Assembly (NCBI RefSeq): GCF_900111145.1
Contig: NZ_FOIR01000001.1
Location: forward strand, 503,501 to 567,500
Source: Roseivirga pacifica
Lineage (GTDB): Bacteria > Bacteroidota > Bacteroidia > Cytophagales > Cyclobacteriaceae
Length of the DNA: 64,000 bases
Direction of reading: 5' to 3'
Shown here: piece after piece, positions 8,723 through 16,539 of the stretch
Layout of the letters: each line of letters opens with the position of its first letter
Position numbering within the stretch: the first letter of the stretch is position 1
Position numbers and translations under genes: made by a program
Notes under the pieces: model-generated
Database searches by the model: none
The model's input: only the letters and a program-made list of their open reading frames with translations
What the model was told of the DNA's origin: nothing

Positions 8723-9232
8723 TCATATTGAGTCTCTTGGAATTTCAATTGTATCTTCTATTGCTCCTCCTATCCAAAATAAGCTGCAGAAATCCTCTTC
8801 GAACTGAATTTTATATGGCTCACCATCTTCTAACCTACCTTTGTTCAAAGCAAATAGTTCTCTTATTAAGCCCATGTCCTTATTTGTTAGATAGACTTTT
8901 TCAAGATTAACATTATTGCCCAAGCTTACACAAAACAGTTCTCCTCCGATAATCTCATCGCCAAGATTATTAGAATAAAAATCACTTGATTTTATTAAGT
9001 TGATGATTGAGTCATTTAACGCTTTGTGAAGGCTATACTTAGTACCAAGGATTATTTTCTCCTCCATTCTTTCTTGATCCGCTCTTCCCAAGAACAAACT
9101 GTTGTCTTTCACCTGTAAAAGCTCATTTGTTGGAAAAACCGCTATCGTTAAGGTTTCCCCAGTCTCAATATTAGAGCAAGAATTATAAATTAGTATCAAA
9201 GAGATAAATAAACATAATACTCTATACTTCAT
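8723..9232 (-). CDS. Hypothetical lipoprotein
   Basis: A 169-residue protein whose start I place at the ATG at 9232, because it gives a textbook lipoprotein signal (MKYRVLCLFISLILIYNSC, lipobox ending at Cys19); the open frame continues upstream to 9298 but without signal-peptide sense. The mature part contains many Asp/Glu/Asn residues and no motif that I recognise. It is probably attached to a membrane facing the periplasm. It stands alone between a small membrane-protein gene and crtW. Function unknown. Confidence 0.5.
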   Translation of the reverse strand: MKYRVLCLFISLILIYNSCSNIETGETLTIAVFPTNELLQVKDNSLFLGRADQERMEEKIILGTKYSLHKALNDSIINLIKSSDFYSNNLGDEIIGGELFCVSLGNNVNLEKVYLTNKDMGLIRELFALNKGRLEDGEPYKIQFEEDFCSLFWIGGAIEDTIEIPRDSI

Positions 9233-9346
9233 TTTTAATCCCATATTTCTAGAATGAAGATAAATGACGCAAGCGCTTTTCCCTACTCTCAGCAACATTT
9301 TCGAATGGGTTTAATATGGGTGAAAGAGGGGCGTTGCATAGCTGAC

Positions 9347-10051
9347 TCACCCCGGATAACCTTCTCCTGCAATCTTTTCTTTTAGCTTGGGTAGTTTCCA
9401 CCACGGGGTGCCGGGCGAAATATGGTGTTCGTAGTGGTAGCCAAAGAAGTAGCAGGTGAAAAATGCTTTCCAGTGGTTAAGCGATTGGCTAGTCGATTTT
9501 TGCTCATTGGCTGCGCTGTGCTCGCCTTTGTGTGGCTGGTATGTGCCAAAATAGAACAATTGAAAAGTGGAAAGCACAGCGGGAGCCATCCATAGAAAAA
9601 CTAGGTTTTTCCACGGGATAAACAGTTTTAGCAGGTTGTAGCTAATGGCCATCAGCAAGATTTGCCAAATGCTAATGTACTGCTTTAGAAAGCTGAAGTA
9701 CCACGGCCAAAAGCTGCCATGGTGGTAGTCGGGGTCTTTGTCGGTTGCTACAAAACGATGATGTTCGTGGTGCTTTTTATTCAACCTGTTGTAAAAATTG
9801 AAAGAGAATAGCAGAGCGGAAATAGCCCCCACAGCTTTGTTGAGTTTTCTGTTTTTCGATACAGTGCCATGCATGGCATCGTGCGCAGTAATGAAAAGGC
9901 CCGTGTAAAGATGTGTTTGCAGCAGAAAGGCTACGTAAATCCATGGGTTGGCTAGGTTAAAATCGAGCTGCAATGCCCATAACAAACAGCCCCACCAGAG
10001 TATATGAATCACGAGTGCATAGTAAATGCCTTTGTTGCTGCGCTTAGCCAT
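9347..10051 (-). CDS. crtW: Beta-carotene ketolase (CrtW type)
   Basis: A 234-residue di-iron membrane oxygenase that adds the 4-keto group to beta-ionone rings. The His clusters of the CrtW family are all present: HDAMH (57-61), HHEHH (94-98) and FGYHYEHH (203-210), as is the family's FGTYQPHK segment (168-175) and the HISPGTPWWKLP ending. These features separate it from ordinary fatty-acid desaturases. The ATG at 10051 is used; a TTG two codons upstream is possible. It is the last gene of the carotenoid cluster, 15 bases after ispH, and supplies the keto group of a flexixanthin- or astaxanthin-like end product. Confidence 0.88.
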   Translation of the reverse strand: MAKRSNKGIYYALVIHILWWGCLLWALQLDFNLANPWIYVAFLLQTHLYTGLFITAHDAMHGTVSKNRKLNKAVGAISALLFSFNFYNRLNKKHHEHHRFVATDKDPDYHHGSFWPWYFSFLKQYISIWQILLMAISYNLLKLFIPWKNLVFLWMAPAVLSTFQLFYFGTYQPHKGEHSAANEQKSTSQSLNHWKAFFTCYFFGYHYEHHISPGTPWWKLPKLKEKIAGEGYPG

Positions 10052-10066
10052 ATTCAAAAATAGGGA

Positions 10067-10912
10067 TTATAGCTTTTCCAGATGCGTTTTTACATCTTCC
10101 ATTAACCACATAGGTGTGGATGTGGCTCCACAAATGCCAACAGATTCGTTTTTGCCGAACCATTCGGCTTTCACATCGGCTATTGACGAAACAAAGTGTG
10201 TACGCATGTTTTGGTCTTTGCAAACCTTATAAAGTACTTTGCCATTGGATGATTTGGTGCCGCTCACAAAAACGATAACATCAAATTTTTTAGCGAAGTC
10301 ACGGAGCTCTTTGTCGCGGTTAGAAACTTGGCGACAGATGGTGTCGTTGGTGTTTACCGTCACTCCGGCTTCTTCCAGCATTTGATTAATCTGGTAGAAT
10401 TTATCGGTACTTTTTGTAGTTTGGCTGTACAGCGTGATCTCTTTCGGAAGTTCAGCCATATTCAGTTCGGCAACGTCTTGAAAAACCACTGCCTCATTAT
10501 TGGTTTGGCCAAGCAAGCCCACTACCTCTGCATGGCCGTGCTTGCCATAAATGTAGATATTCTCCGATTTGTCGTAAGAATTCTTAATTCTATTCTGAAG
10601 CTTTAGCACCACAGGGCACGAGGCATCTATTAGTTCAATATTATTATTGAGGGCCAACTGGTAAGTGCTTGGCGGCTCACCATGCGCACGAATGAGCACT
10701 TTGGCATTTTTCACCTCCTTGAGTTGTTCATGGTTAATGATTTTTAAACCACGCGACTCAAGCCTTCGCACCTCCTCATCATTATGCACAATATCTCCCA
10801 AGCAGTATAATTCGCCCTCCTCGGCCAATATATCTTCAGCCATTTCAATGGCGTAAACCACGCCAAAGCAGAAGCCGGAATTAAGGTCGGTTTTTACCTT
10901 GAGATTGAACAT
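10067..10912 (-). CDS. ispH: 4-hydroxy-3-methylbut-2-enyl diphosphate reductase
   Basis: A 281-residue protein of the last step of the MEP isoprenoid pathway, reducing HMBPP to IPP and DMAPP through a [4Fe-4S] cluster. The three cluster cysteines are in GFCFGV (Cys15), DASCP and DTICRQV, and the His residues of VHN, RAHGEP and GKHGHAE contact substrate. Its position between crtB and crtW, with 66 and 15 bases either side, suggests co-expression so that precursor supply rises with pigment synthesis. Confidence 0.93.
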   Translation of the reverse strand: MFNLKVKTDLNSGFCFGVVYAIEMAEDILAEEGELYCLGDIVHNDEEVRRLESRGLKIINHEQLKEVKNAKVLIRAHGEPPSTYQLALNNNIELIDASCPVVLKLQNRIKNSYDKSENIYIYGKHGHAEVVGLLGQTNNEAVVFQDVAELNMAELPKEITLYSQTTKSTDKFYQINQMLEEAGVTVNTNDTICRQVSNRDKELRDFAKKFDVIVFVSGTKSSNGKVLYKVCKDQNMRTHFVSSIADVKAEWFGKNESVGICGATSTPMWLMEDVKTHLEKL

Positions 10913-10978
10913 ATGCTGTAAACAGAATGTAGGACTGAATGTTTCTTTTTAGCCTGAAAATCAGCTGTTAAATTTTCG

Positions 10979-11815
10979 TTACCTAAGTGTAAGTCGGTGA
11001 GTAAAGTAGCTCGAAACGAGAATGGACATTTTTCGGATGTCCGGAATGCGAATGCGCTCCTCTTTGATTTTTCCTGGAGGGCAATTCTGGATTTTCTTAA
11101 ATAACTTCAAGTAATACCGGTACGCCAAGTAAACTCCCATTCTCGCTCCGGAAGGCAGGTTCATAATGCCAACCAATGCATCATCGAAGTCGCGCTGAAT
11201 ATCTTCTTCAATTTGCTGTTTGTTCGACTTGGTAAAATCATTAAAGTCTACCCCAGGAAAATACACACGGCCTCTTTCTTCGTAATCGCTTTTGATGTCG
11301 CGAATAAAGTTCACTTTTTGAAAGGCCGCCCCCAGTTTTCGGGCAGGGGTAACTAACTCATCGTACTTTGTTTGGTCGCCTTCGCAAAACACTTTTAAGC
11401 ACATTAGACCAACCACTTCGGCAGAACCATAAATGTATTCGTTGTAGCTATTTGGATCGTGCGCTGTTTCTTTCAAGTCCATGCGCATGCTGTATAAAAA
11501 AGCTTCAATCAGCGCCTTGTCTATGGCGTAGTGATTAACAACCAGCTGAAAAGCATGCAGCACAGGGTTTAAACTAATACCTTTCTCTATGGCCCAGTAA
11601 GTATCTTTTTCAAACTCTGAAAGCAACGCTTCCTTGTCATGCGAATGAAAAGTGTCTACTATTTCATCGGCATAGCGCACAAAGCCATAAATGGCATAAA
11701 CAGGGAAATGAAAGCGCTTATGGAGCGTTTTTATACCCAATGTAAATGAGGTACTGTACCGCTGAGTTATCAGTCGGCTGCACTCAAATGTGGTTTGATC
11801 AAAAAGCTCCATCAT
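10979..11815 (-). CDS. crtB: Phytoene synthase
   Basis: A 278-residue squalene/phytoene synthase-family enzyme condensing two GGPP into phytoene. The two Asp-rich metal-diphosphate sites are visible: RYADEIVD near residue 47 and the longer NFIRDIKSDYEERGRVYFP, near residue 165. The first has Glu in place of the second Asp of DDIVD, a change also common in the family. It starts 21 bases after crtI ends and reads MMEL; either Met could be used. The neighbours crtI, ispH and crtW confirm the role. Confidence 0.93.
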   Translation of the reverse strand: MMELFDQTTFECSRLITQRYSTSFTLGIKTLHKRFHFPVYAIYGFVRYADEIVDTFHSHDKEALLSEFEKDTYWAIEKGISLNPVLHAFQLVVNHYAIDKALIEAFLYSMRMDLKETAHDPNSYNEYIYGSAEVVGLMCLKVFCEGDQTKYDELVTPARKLGAAFQKVNFIRDIKSDYEERGRVYFPGVDFNDFTKSNKQQIEEDIQRDFDDALVGIMNLPSGARMGVYLAYRYYLKLFKKIQNCPPGKIKEERIRIPDIRKMSILVSSYFTHRLTLR

Positions 11816-11836
11816 ACAATTTACGTTTTTAAGCGA

Positions 11837-13312
11837 TCATTTAAATTCTTTTGCCACCTCTTCTGCCACTACCAAACCAGAAATAAGGCTAGGTGGCACA
11901 CCAGGTCCTGGCACTGTTAATTGGCCCGTGTAAAACAGATTGTTTAACCGTTTGTTTTTTAATGCGGGTTTTAAAATTGCGGTTTGGGTTAAAGTGTTTG
12001 CCAAACCGTAGGCATTGCCCTTAAATGAATGATAGTCAGTAACAAAGTCAGAATGAGCAAAGCTGCGCTGATATACTATGTTGTCTTTAATGCTATTGCC
12101 GGTTATATCTTCCATTCTATTAACGATCAGGTCAAAATACTTGGATCGAATCTCCTCAGTATCTTTTAAACCAGGGGCTGTCGGAATAAGTAAAAAGAGG
12201 TTTTCGTGTCCTGCTGGAGCCACCGTAGCGTCAGTTTTCGAAGTGAGTGACGCGTAGAACAAAGGCTTTTCAGGCCACTTAGGGTCGGTATAAATAGCCT
12301 TGGCATGTGGAGCAAAATCCGTATCGAAAAACAGGTTGTGGTGCAGCAGCCCATCGAGTTCACCCTTTACCCCAACATAGTAAAGTAAAGACGAAGGCGC
12401 CATTACCCGGCTGTCCCAATACTTTGCACTGTAGTTTCTGTCTTCAGGCTTTAGTAATTTCGTTTCCACATGATGGTAGTCTGCCCCTGCGATTACCACA
12501 TCGGCCTCAAAATCGCCCTTTATGGTTTGTACATTGGTAACCTTGCCTCCTTGTGTATTTATGGCTAGCACCTCGCAATTCGTATGAATGCTTACCCCTA
12601 AACTTTCGGCCAAACTTGCCATGGCCTCTACTATTTTAAACATGCCACCTTTTGGGTACCATGTACCTAATGACATGTCAGCATAATTCATTAGGCTGTA
12701 AAGTGCTGGCGTGTTTTCAGGTAGCGCACCCAGAAAAAGCACCGGAAATTCCATCAGCTCAATAAGTTTAGGATGCTTAAAGAACTTGCGCACATGCTTG
12801 GCCATAGACTGAAACACATCCATTCGCAGCACATCGGCCAGGAGTTTTACGCTGGCAAATTCGGTTACCGATCGGCCAGGCTTATAAACCAGTTTGTTTA
12901 TGCCTACCTCGTATTTATATGCCGCTTGTTTCAGAAATTCCCGCAGTTTTAGACCTGCGCCAGCTTCAATAGACTCGAACAAAGCTTCCAATTCCGCCAT
13001 ATTGGCGGGTATGGGCATTTCTTCGCCCTTGCCATAAACTACTTGGTAAGACGGATCGAGCCGAATGAGCTCGTAGTAATCACTTACAGATTTGCCAAAT
13101 CGATTAAAGAACGACTCGAAAACATCGGGCATCCAGTACCAACTTGGCCCCATATCAAAAGTAAAGCCCGACTCGCTAAACTGTCGGGCTCTTCCTCCAA
13201 TGGAGTTATTTTTTTCTACAATAGTAGTTTCAAAACCTTTGCTTGCTAAGGCAATTGCGGCAGAAAGACCCGCGAAACCTGAGCCAATAACAAGCGCTTT
13301 TTTGTCCATCAT
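11837..13312 (-). CDS. crtI: Phytoene desaturase
   Basis: A 491-residue FAD-dependent desaturase converting phytoene to lycopene. The N-terminal dinucleotide fold is GSGFAGLSAAIALASKG (residues 10-26) followed by VEKNNSIGGRARQF, and the C-terminal CrtI signature is LFYTGQLTVPGPGVPPSLISG (TVPGPGVP). Length is typical. It lies 16 bases downstream of the ECF sigma gene, so sigma, crtI and crtB are probably one transcript. Confidence 0.94.
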   Translation of the reverse strand: MMDKKALVIGSGFAGLSAAIALASKGFETTIVEKNNSIGGRARQFSESGFTFDMGPSWYWMPDVFESFFNRFGKSVSDYYELIRLDPSYQVVYGKGEEMPIPANMAELEALFESIEAGAGLKLREFLKQAAYKYEVGINKLVYKPGRSVTEFASVKLLADVLRMDVFQSMAKHVRKFFKHPKLIELMEFPVLFLGALPENTPALYSLMNYADMSLGTWYPKGGMFKIVEAMASLAESLGVSIHTNCEVLAINTQGGKVTNVQTIKGDFEADVVIAGADYHHVETKLLKPEDRNYSAKYWDSRVMAPSSLLYYVGVKGELDGLLHHNLFFDTDFAPHAKAIYTDPKWPEKPLFYASLTSKTDATVAPAGHENLFLLIPTAPGLKDTEEIRSKYFDLIVNRMEDITGNSIKDNIVYQRSFAHSDFVTDYHSFKGNAYGLANTLTQTAILKPALKNKRLNNLFYTGQLTVPGPGVPPSLISGLVVAEEVAKEFK

Positions 13313-13328
13313 TTACGCTAAGCTAAAA

Positions 13329-13835
13329 CTATGCTCGGTAAATACGGAGCTGGTCTTTTAGTTGTTTGCGGGCAATGTGAATTCTATTCTTTACCGTTCC
13401 GATTGGAATTTCCAATCTGTCGGCAATTTCGTGGTATTTAAATCCTCTGAAATACATCATAAACGGAGTTTTGTAAACATCGTCTAGCTTTTCAATCGAG
13501 GTATTAATGTCCTTTAACGCGAAGTCTCCATAAGCCCTATTCTCAATCTTCACTTTAGAAGAATTGATAAAGTGTAGGTTATCAGTTGTATCTATGAAGG
13601 TACCGCGTCTCATCATTCGCTGATAATTCGTGATGAAGGTATTCTTCATAATAGTGTAAAGCCAAGCTTTAAGGTTGGTGCCTTTCGCAAACTTGTCGCG
13701 ATTTGTATAGGCCTTCAGCATGGTTTCCTGAAGCAAATCATTCGCCTCTTCTCTGTCCTTGGTCAGCTTTAGCGCAAAAGGCTGAAGTGTCTTGGACATT
13801 TGACTTAATGAGTAACTAAATTCTAGGGCTGTCAT
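13329..13835 (-). CDS. ECF RNA polymerase sigma factor in carotenoid cluster
   Basis: A 168-residue ECF sigma with region 2 (FALKLTKDREEANDLLQETMLKAY, residues 21-44, then AWLYTIMKNTF) and region 4 helix-turn-helix (YHEIADRLEIPIGTVKNRIHIARKQLK, about 135-161). No anti-sigma gene is next to it, so its activity is more likely set by its own transcription. The gene is followed immediately by crtI and preceded by a 241-base region with repeated TGTTTA sites and then by the B12-type MerR gene. The arrangement recalls sigma/MerR control of carotenoid genes in other phyla (LitS with LitR, CarQ with CarH). Confidence 0.85.
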   Translation of the reverse strand: MTALEFSYSLSQMSKTLQPFALKLTKDREEANDLLQETMLKAYTNRDKFAKGTNLKAWLYTIMKNTFITNYQRMMRRGTFIDTTDNLHFINSSKVKIENRAYGDFALKDINTSIEKLDDVYKTPFMMYFRGFKYHEIADRLEIPIGTVKNRIHIARKQLKDQLRIYRA

Positions 13836-14076
13836 GGTCGCTTTTAAATTTGTTTAACAAAAATGATTAATTATTAAACAGAATGCAAGAAATCTTTGTA
13901 GAAAGTTTTTACGGAAACATTAAACAAAAGTTTAGAACATAGTTAAAAACTACTCTAAAACATTGATGTACACCGTAAAAGCTAAACAATTGGTTAATTG
14001 AATGCGGCTGCATTCAACTCTATGAGGCATTAGTAAGTTAGATAAAATCTACTAATTGTTTAACAAAAAGGAACAG
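13836..14076. promoter_or_regulatory. Control region of sigma-crtIB transcript with repeated TGTTTA motifs
   Basis: This 241-base gap holds no gene. The 14-mer TTGTTTAACAAAAA occurs twice, at 13850-13863 and 14056-14069, each centred on a palindrome (TTTGTTTAACAAA, TTGTTTAACAA). Three more TAAACA cores occur on the other strand, at 13875-13880, 13921-13926 and 13983-13988. By base composition only a fraction of one such core would be expected. These are candidate operators for the adjacent MerR protein. No perfect TAnnTTTG box was found, which would fit a promoter read by the ECF sigma itself. Confidence 0.5.
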
Positions 14077-14988
14077 TTATTTAGCAGCGACCGTCACTTG
14101 CTCTTCGATAAAGCTTACTAAAATATGGGGATTGGCTATTTGTGTTATGTTTTCTGGAATAGATAAATCTTCGCCAATTACTTGGCTGCCCGAAAGCAAA
14201 ATCTCCGTTTCAGGAAATGCTTCTGAGAGTTTACTAACGTAGTCTTGCGCAGAAAAACCATTAGGCTTGCTTGTCATTACCGTTAATAAATAGTCTGGCT
14301 TGTGCACTTGGTAGGCTGCTTCTAGGTCTTCAAAAGGCATGTTCTGACCCAAATAAATCACCCTGTTTTTTCGCGATTGAATTAAATAGCTTGCAAAAAG
14401 CAAGCTGAGCTCGTGCAATTCACCTTGTGGTAAAAAGAGCATGTACTTTTTAGCATTGTCCATAGACTGCGCAGAATGAAACTGCCCATCAATAGCCACA
14501 ATAACCTTTTGGCGAATTAGGTTAGAAATAAAATGCTCTTGAGCCGGATTGATAGAATCCGTCATCCACATTATACCGATTTTGCTCAAAAACGGATAAA
14601 TAATGTTCAGCATGGTTCTTTCAAAACCAAGTTTGAGCGAGTTGGTTGAGATGATTTTTTCGAACCTTTCCTCGTCCAAATCAATCATAGAAAGCGTAAG
14701 AGCGTAGATCTGATCGGCAAAACCACTTGGTTTTTCGGCAAGTTTCTTCACCTCCTCGTGCATTTCCTCAAGCGACATTTTAGCTATGTTGGAAATTTTG
14801 TGCCCGTGATCTTTCAACAAAGAAACATTCAAGATCAGTTTCAGGTCATTCTGATCGTAATAGCGAATATTCGTGCCGGTTCTTTTGGGATTTATCAGGT
14901 TGTAACGCTGCTCCCAAATGCGCAAAGTATGCGCCTTTATACCAGATAAATGCTCTAAGTCTTTAATTGAATAACTTGCCTCTGCCAT
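14077..14988 (-). CDS. MerR-family regulator with cobalamin-binding (LitR/CarH-type) domain
   Basis: A 303-residue regulator. Residues 5-75 are a MerR winged helix (YSIKDLEHLSGIKAHTLRIWEQRY). Residues 90-170 are a four-helix B12 cap with W141 and E151-H152 spaced as W-x9-EH, the motif of CarH/LitR photoreceptors. Residues 182-300 form the Rossmann B12 domain with E190-L-H192, whose His is the expected lower cobalt ligand; the usual Gly three residues on is Ser195. The protein should repress carotenoid genes in the dark and release DNA when light breaks the Co-C bond. It starts 5 bases after crtZ stops and precedes the sigma gene. Confidence 0.8.
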   Translation of the reverse strand: MAEASYSIKDLEHLSGIKAHTLRIWEQRYNLINPKRTGTNIRYYDQNDLKLILNVSLLKDHGHKISNIAKMSLEEMHEEVKKLAEKPSGFADQIYALTLSMIDLDEERFEKIISTNSLKLGFERTMLNIIYPFLSKIGIMWMTDSINPAQEHFISNLIRQKVIVAIDGQFHSAQSMDNAKKYMLFLPQGELHELSLLFASYLIQSRKNRVIYLGQNMPFEDLEAAYQVHKPDYLLTVMTSKPNGFSAQDYVSKLSEAFPETEILLSGSQVIGEDLSIPENITQIANPHILVSFIEEQVTVAAK

Positions 14989-14993
14989 GCCAA

Positions 14994-15428
14994 CTACTTT
15001 CTGTAAAACCTTTTCGGAACTAGAAATAAGCCAAACGAAACGGCATCATCGCGCTCTTTCGTGCTGTGGTGTGCTCTGTGTGCGTCTGTAATGGCTCGCA
15101 AGAATTTACCCTTCGGCCTGCCAAACCATTTAAGTCTTTTATGAATGAGCACATCGTGCAAAACGAAATAAAGCATTCCGTACAGCGTAATGCCGCAACC
15201 CAACCAAAATCGATAGTCCAAGGCAGGAAGCCCCAGTAGGATCAATACAATGGCCGAACCGCCAAAAAAAGCTGTAAATACATCGTTTAACTCGAATACA
15301 CCTTTGGTATGTACGTGGTGGCTTTTATGAATTTTCCATAGTACACCATGCATGATGTACTTGTGAATTGCCCATGAAAAAGCTTCCATGAACACCACCG
15401 CTGCCAATATCCAAAGTACCGCTTCCAT
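14994..15428 (-). CDS. crtZ: Beta-carotene hydroxylase (CrtZ type)
   Basis: A 144-residue non-heme di-iron membrane hydroxylase adding 3-hydroxyl groups to beta-ionone rings. Its four His motifs are HKYIMH (22-27), HKSHH (34-38), HDVLIH (90-95) and HRAHH (116-120), in a frame of about four hydrophobic helices. I use the ATG at 15428; the frame extends to a TTG at 15449 but the extra seven residues add nothing. It is followed at 5 bases by the MerR gene. Confidence 0.9.
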   Translation of the reverse strand: MEAVLWILAAVVFMEAFSWAIHKYIMHGVLWKIHKSHHVHTKGVFELNDVFTAFFGGSAIVLILLGLPALDYRFWLGCGITLYGMLYFVLHDVLIHKRLKWFGRPKGKFLRAITDAHRAHHSTKERDDAVSFGLFLVPKRFYRK

Positions 15429-15441
15429 ATTATTTTGAGTC

Positions 15442-15470
15442 CAAACCAAATGTGGTTTGTATTGTTTTAG
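15442..15470. promoter_or_regulatory. Dyad and TGTTTTA site upstream of crtZ
   Basis: CAAACC and GGTTTG (15442-15447 and 15454-15459) form a 6-bp dyad just before crtZ, and ATTGTTTTAG (15461-15470) resembles the TGTTTA sites upstream of the sigma gene. The segment could bind the cluster regulator. Evidence is limited to pattern similarity. Confidence 0.3.
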
Positions 15471-15513
15471 AATTTTTTGCGAATTCTATTGTTCATCGCT
15501 TTTACCCAAAAGC

Positions 15514-16179
15514 TTAAACAAAGTTGAGTACCGCAAAAAAGGCTATTTCAATATATAAAAGTCGGATTGCCAGCGGATTGTTTGAGGTTGGCATTAGTTT
15601 TTTGAAAGTAAGGTGAAGCAAGAAGCTTACTATAAACCACGCAAGGTAATTTTGAATGGGAATGGAGCTTTCTTGCCAGCTCCAAAAATCGAAGCGAATG
15701 GCAACAGGCTCAATGAGCACATCTAAACCCACCATTAGCGCAGCGCCTATAATCGAAAGTAAGAGTATGTTCGAAGTGAATTTTTCCGCAAAATGCCGTG
15801 TGCAATAAATAAGTATAACCCAGTTTAGCCCAATGACCAAGGGCACGTTTAACCATTTGAAACCAAGCGTTTTTCCATAGGTGTACTCACCAAAAATAGC
15901 TCCCGTGCTTACGCCCAATACCTCCACAAAAAAGCCAACCAAAAAGGTAATGGCTATAAATAGAAAGTACTTGGCGTTTTTCTCCTTTTCGAAATGAAGC
16001 GCCACAGCAAAAGTGGCTAATAGGTTGAAAGGTGTAAGTGCTTGAAAAACTGCTCGGCTTTCTTCAATACTCAAACCAATGGCGCCTGCAATATGCATGG
16101 CGGCCAAAAGGCCAAAAGCATTGCGGTGATTTACAAAGGGCAACTCGTCTATTTTGGCTAACATATTTTTCAAAAACAT
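15514..16179 (-). CDS. Carotenoid biosynthesis membrane protein (CruF/DUF422-like)
   Basis: A 221-residue protein with about six or seven membrane helices and the family's conserved polar spots GVSTGAIFGEYTYG, PLVIGLNW, GLDVLIEPVA and SWQESSIPIQNYLAW. CruF proteins hydrate the acyclic psi end of gamma-carotene or lycopene at C-1'. It is the first gene of the minus-strand carotenoid cluster and 85 bases upstream of crtZ. Because the family is diverse, a different end-group activity is possible. No cyclase-type motif was recognised in it. Confidence 0.75.
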   Translation of the reverse strand: MFLKNMLAKIDELPFVNHRNAFGLLAAMHIAGAIGLSIEESRAVFQALTPFNLLATFAVALHFEKEKNAKYFLFIAITFLVGFFVEVLGVSTGAIFGEYTYGKTLGFKWLNVPLVIGLNWVILIYCTRHFAEKFTSNILLLSIIGAALMVGLDVLIEPVAIRFDFWSWQESSIPIQNYLAWFIVSFLLHLTFKKLMPTSNNPLAIRLLYIEIAFFAVLNFV

Positions 16180-16223
16180 GGGGCTGGCAAGAATGTTTAG
16201 GGTTGAATGTCTTTACTTTGTGG

Positions 16224-16231
16224 CAAAAGTA
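16224..16231 (-). promoter_or_regulatory. -7 box of carotenoid cluster promoter
   Basis: Read on the minus strand, TACTTTTG matches the Bacteroidota -7 consensus TAnnTTTG and lies 44 bases before the CruF-like start codon. No good -33 TTTG was found at the expected distance, which a regulator-dependent promoter may explain. A TGTTTA core at 16194-16199 lies in the leader. Confidence 0.45.
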
Positions 16232-16236
16232 AGCGG

Positions 16237-16539
16237 ATGATACTATATAACGTGACCGTTGCGGTAGATAAAAAGATTGAGCAAGAGTGGTTGATTTGGA
16301 TGAAGAACGTGCACATTCCTGAAGTAATGGAAACGAATATGTTCGAGACGCATAAATTCTTCAAGGTTTTGAACAGTGAAGACCCACAGAGCTCGTCTTA
16401 CAGCGTGCAGTATTTTGCGGAAAGCATGGACAAGATCAAACTGTATATGTCGGCTTTTGCACCAGAGCTACAGCAAAAGGTTGCACTAAAATTCCCAAAT
16501 CAGCTGGCGGCATTCCGCACTTTGCTAGAGTCTGTTTAA
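16237..16539 (+). CDS. DUF4286 family protein
   Basis: A 100-residue cytosolic protein starting MILYNVTVAVDKKIEQEWLIW, typical of the DUF4286 family, which folds like a small dimeric alpha/beta (ferredoxin-like) protein and has no assigned function. The ATG at 16237 is chosen over the upstream frame start at 16207. It diverges from the carotenoid cluster across a 57-base region. Its TAA stop interlocks with the TAA of the converging GNAT gene inside the sequence TTAA. Confidence 0.7.
   Translation: MILYNVTVAVDKKIEQEWLIWMKNVHIPEVMETNMFETHKFFKVLNSEDPQSSSYSVQYFAESMDKIKLYMSAFAPELQQKVALKFPNQLAAFRTLLESV

Noticed and set aside
9318-9352. GGGTGA/TCACCC dyad after crtW as a terminator
   Set aside because: Only 6 bp with a 23-base loop, overlapping the crtW stop, and no T run.
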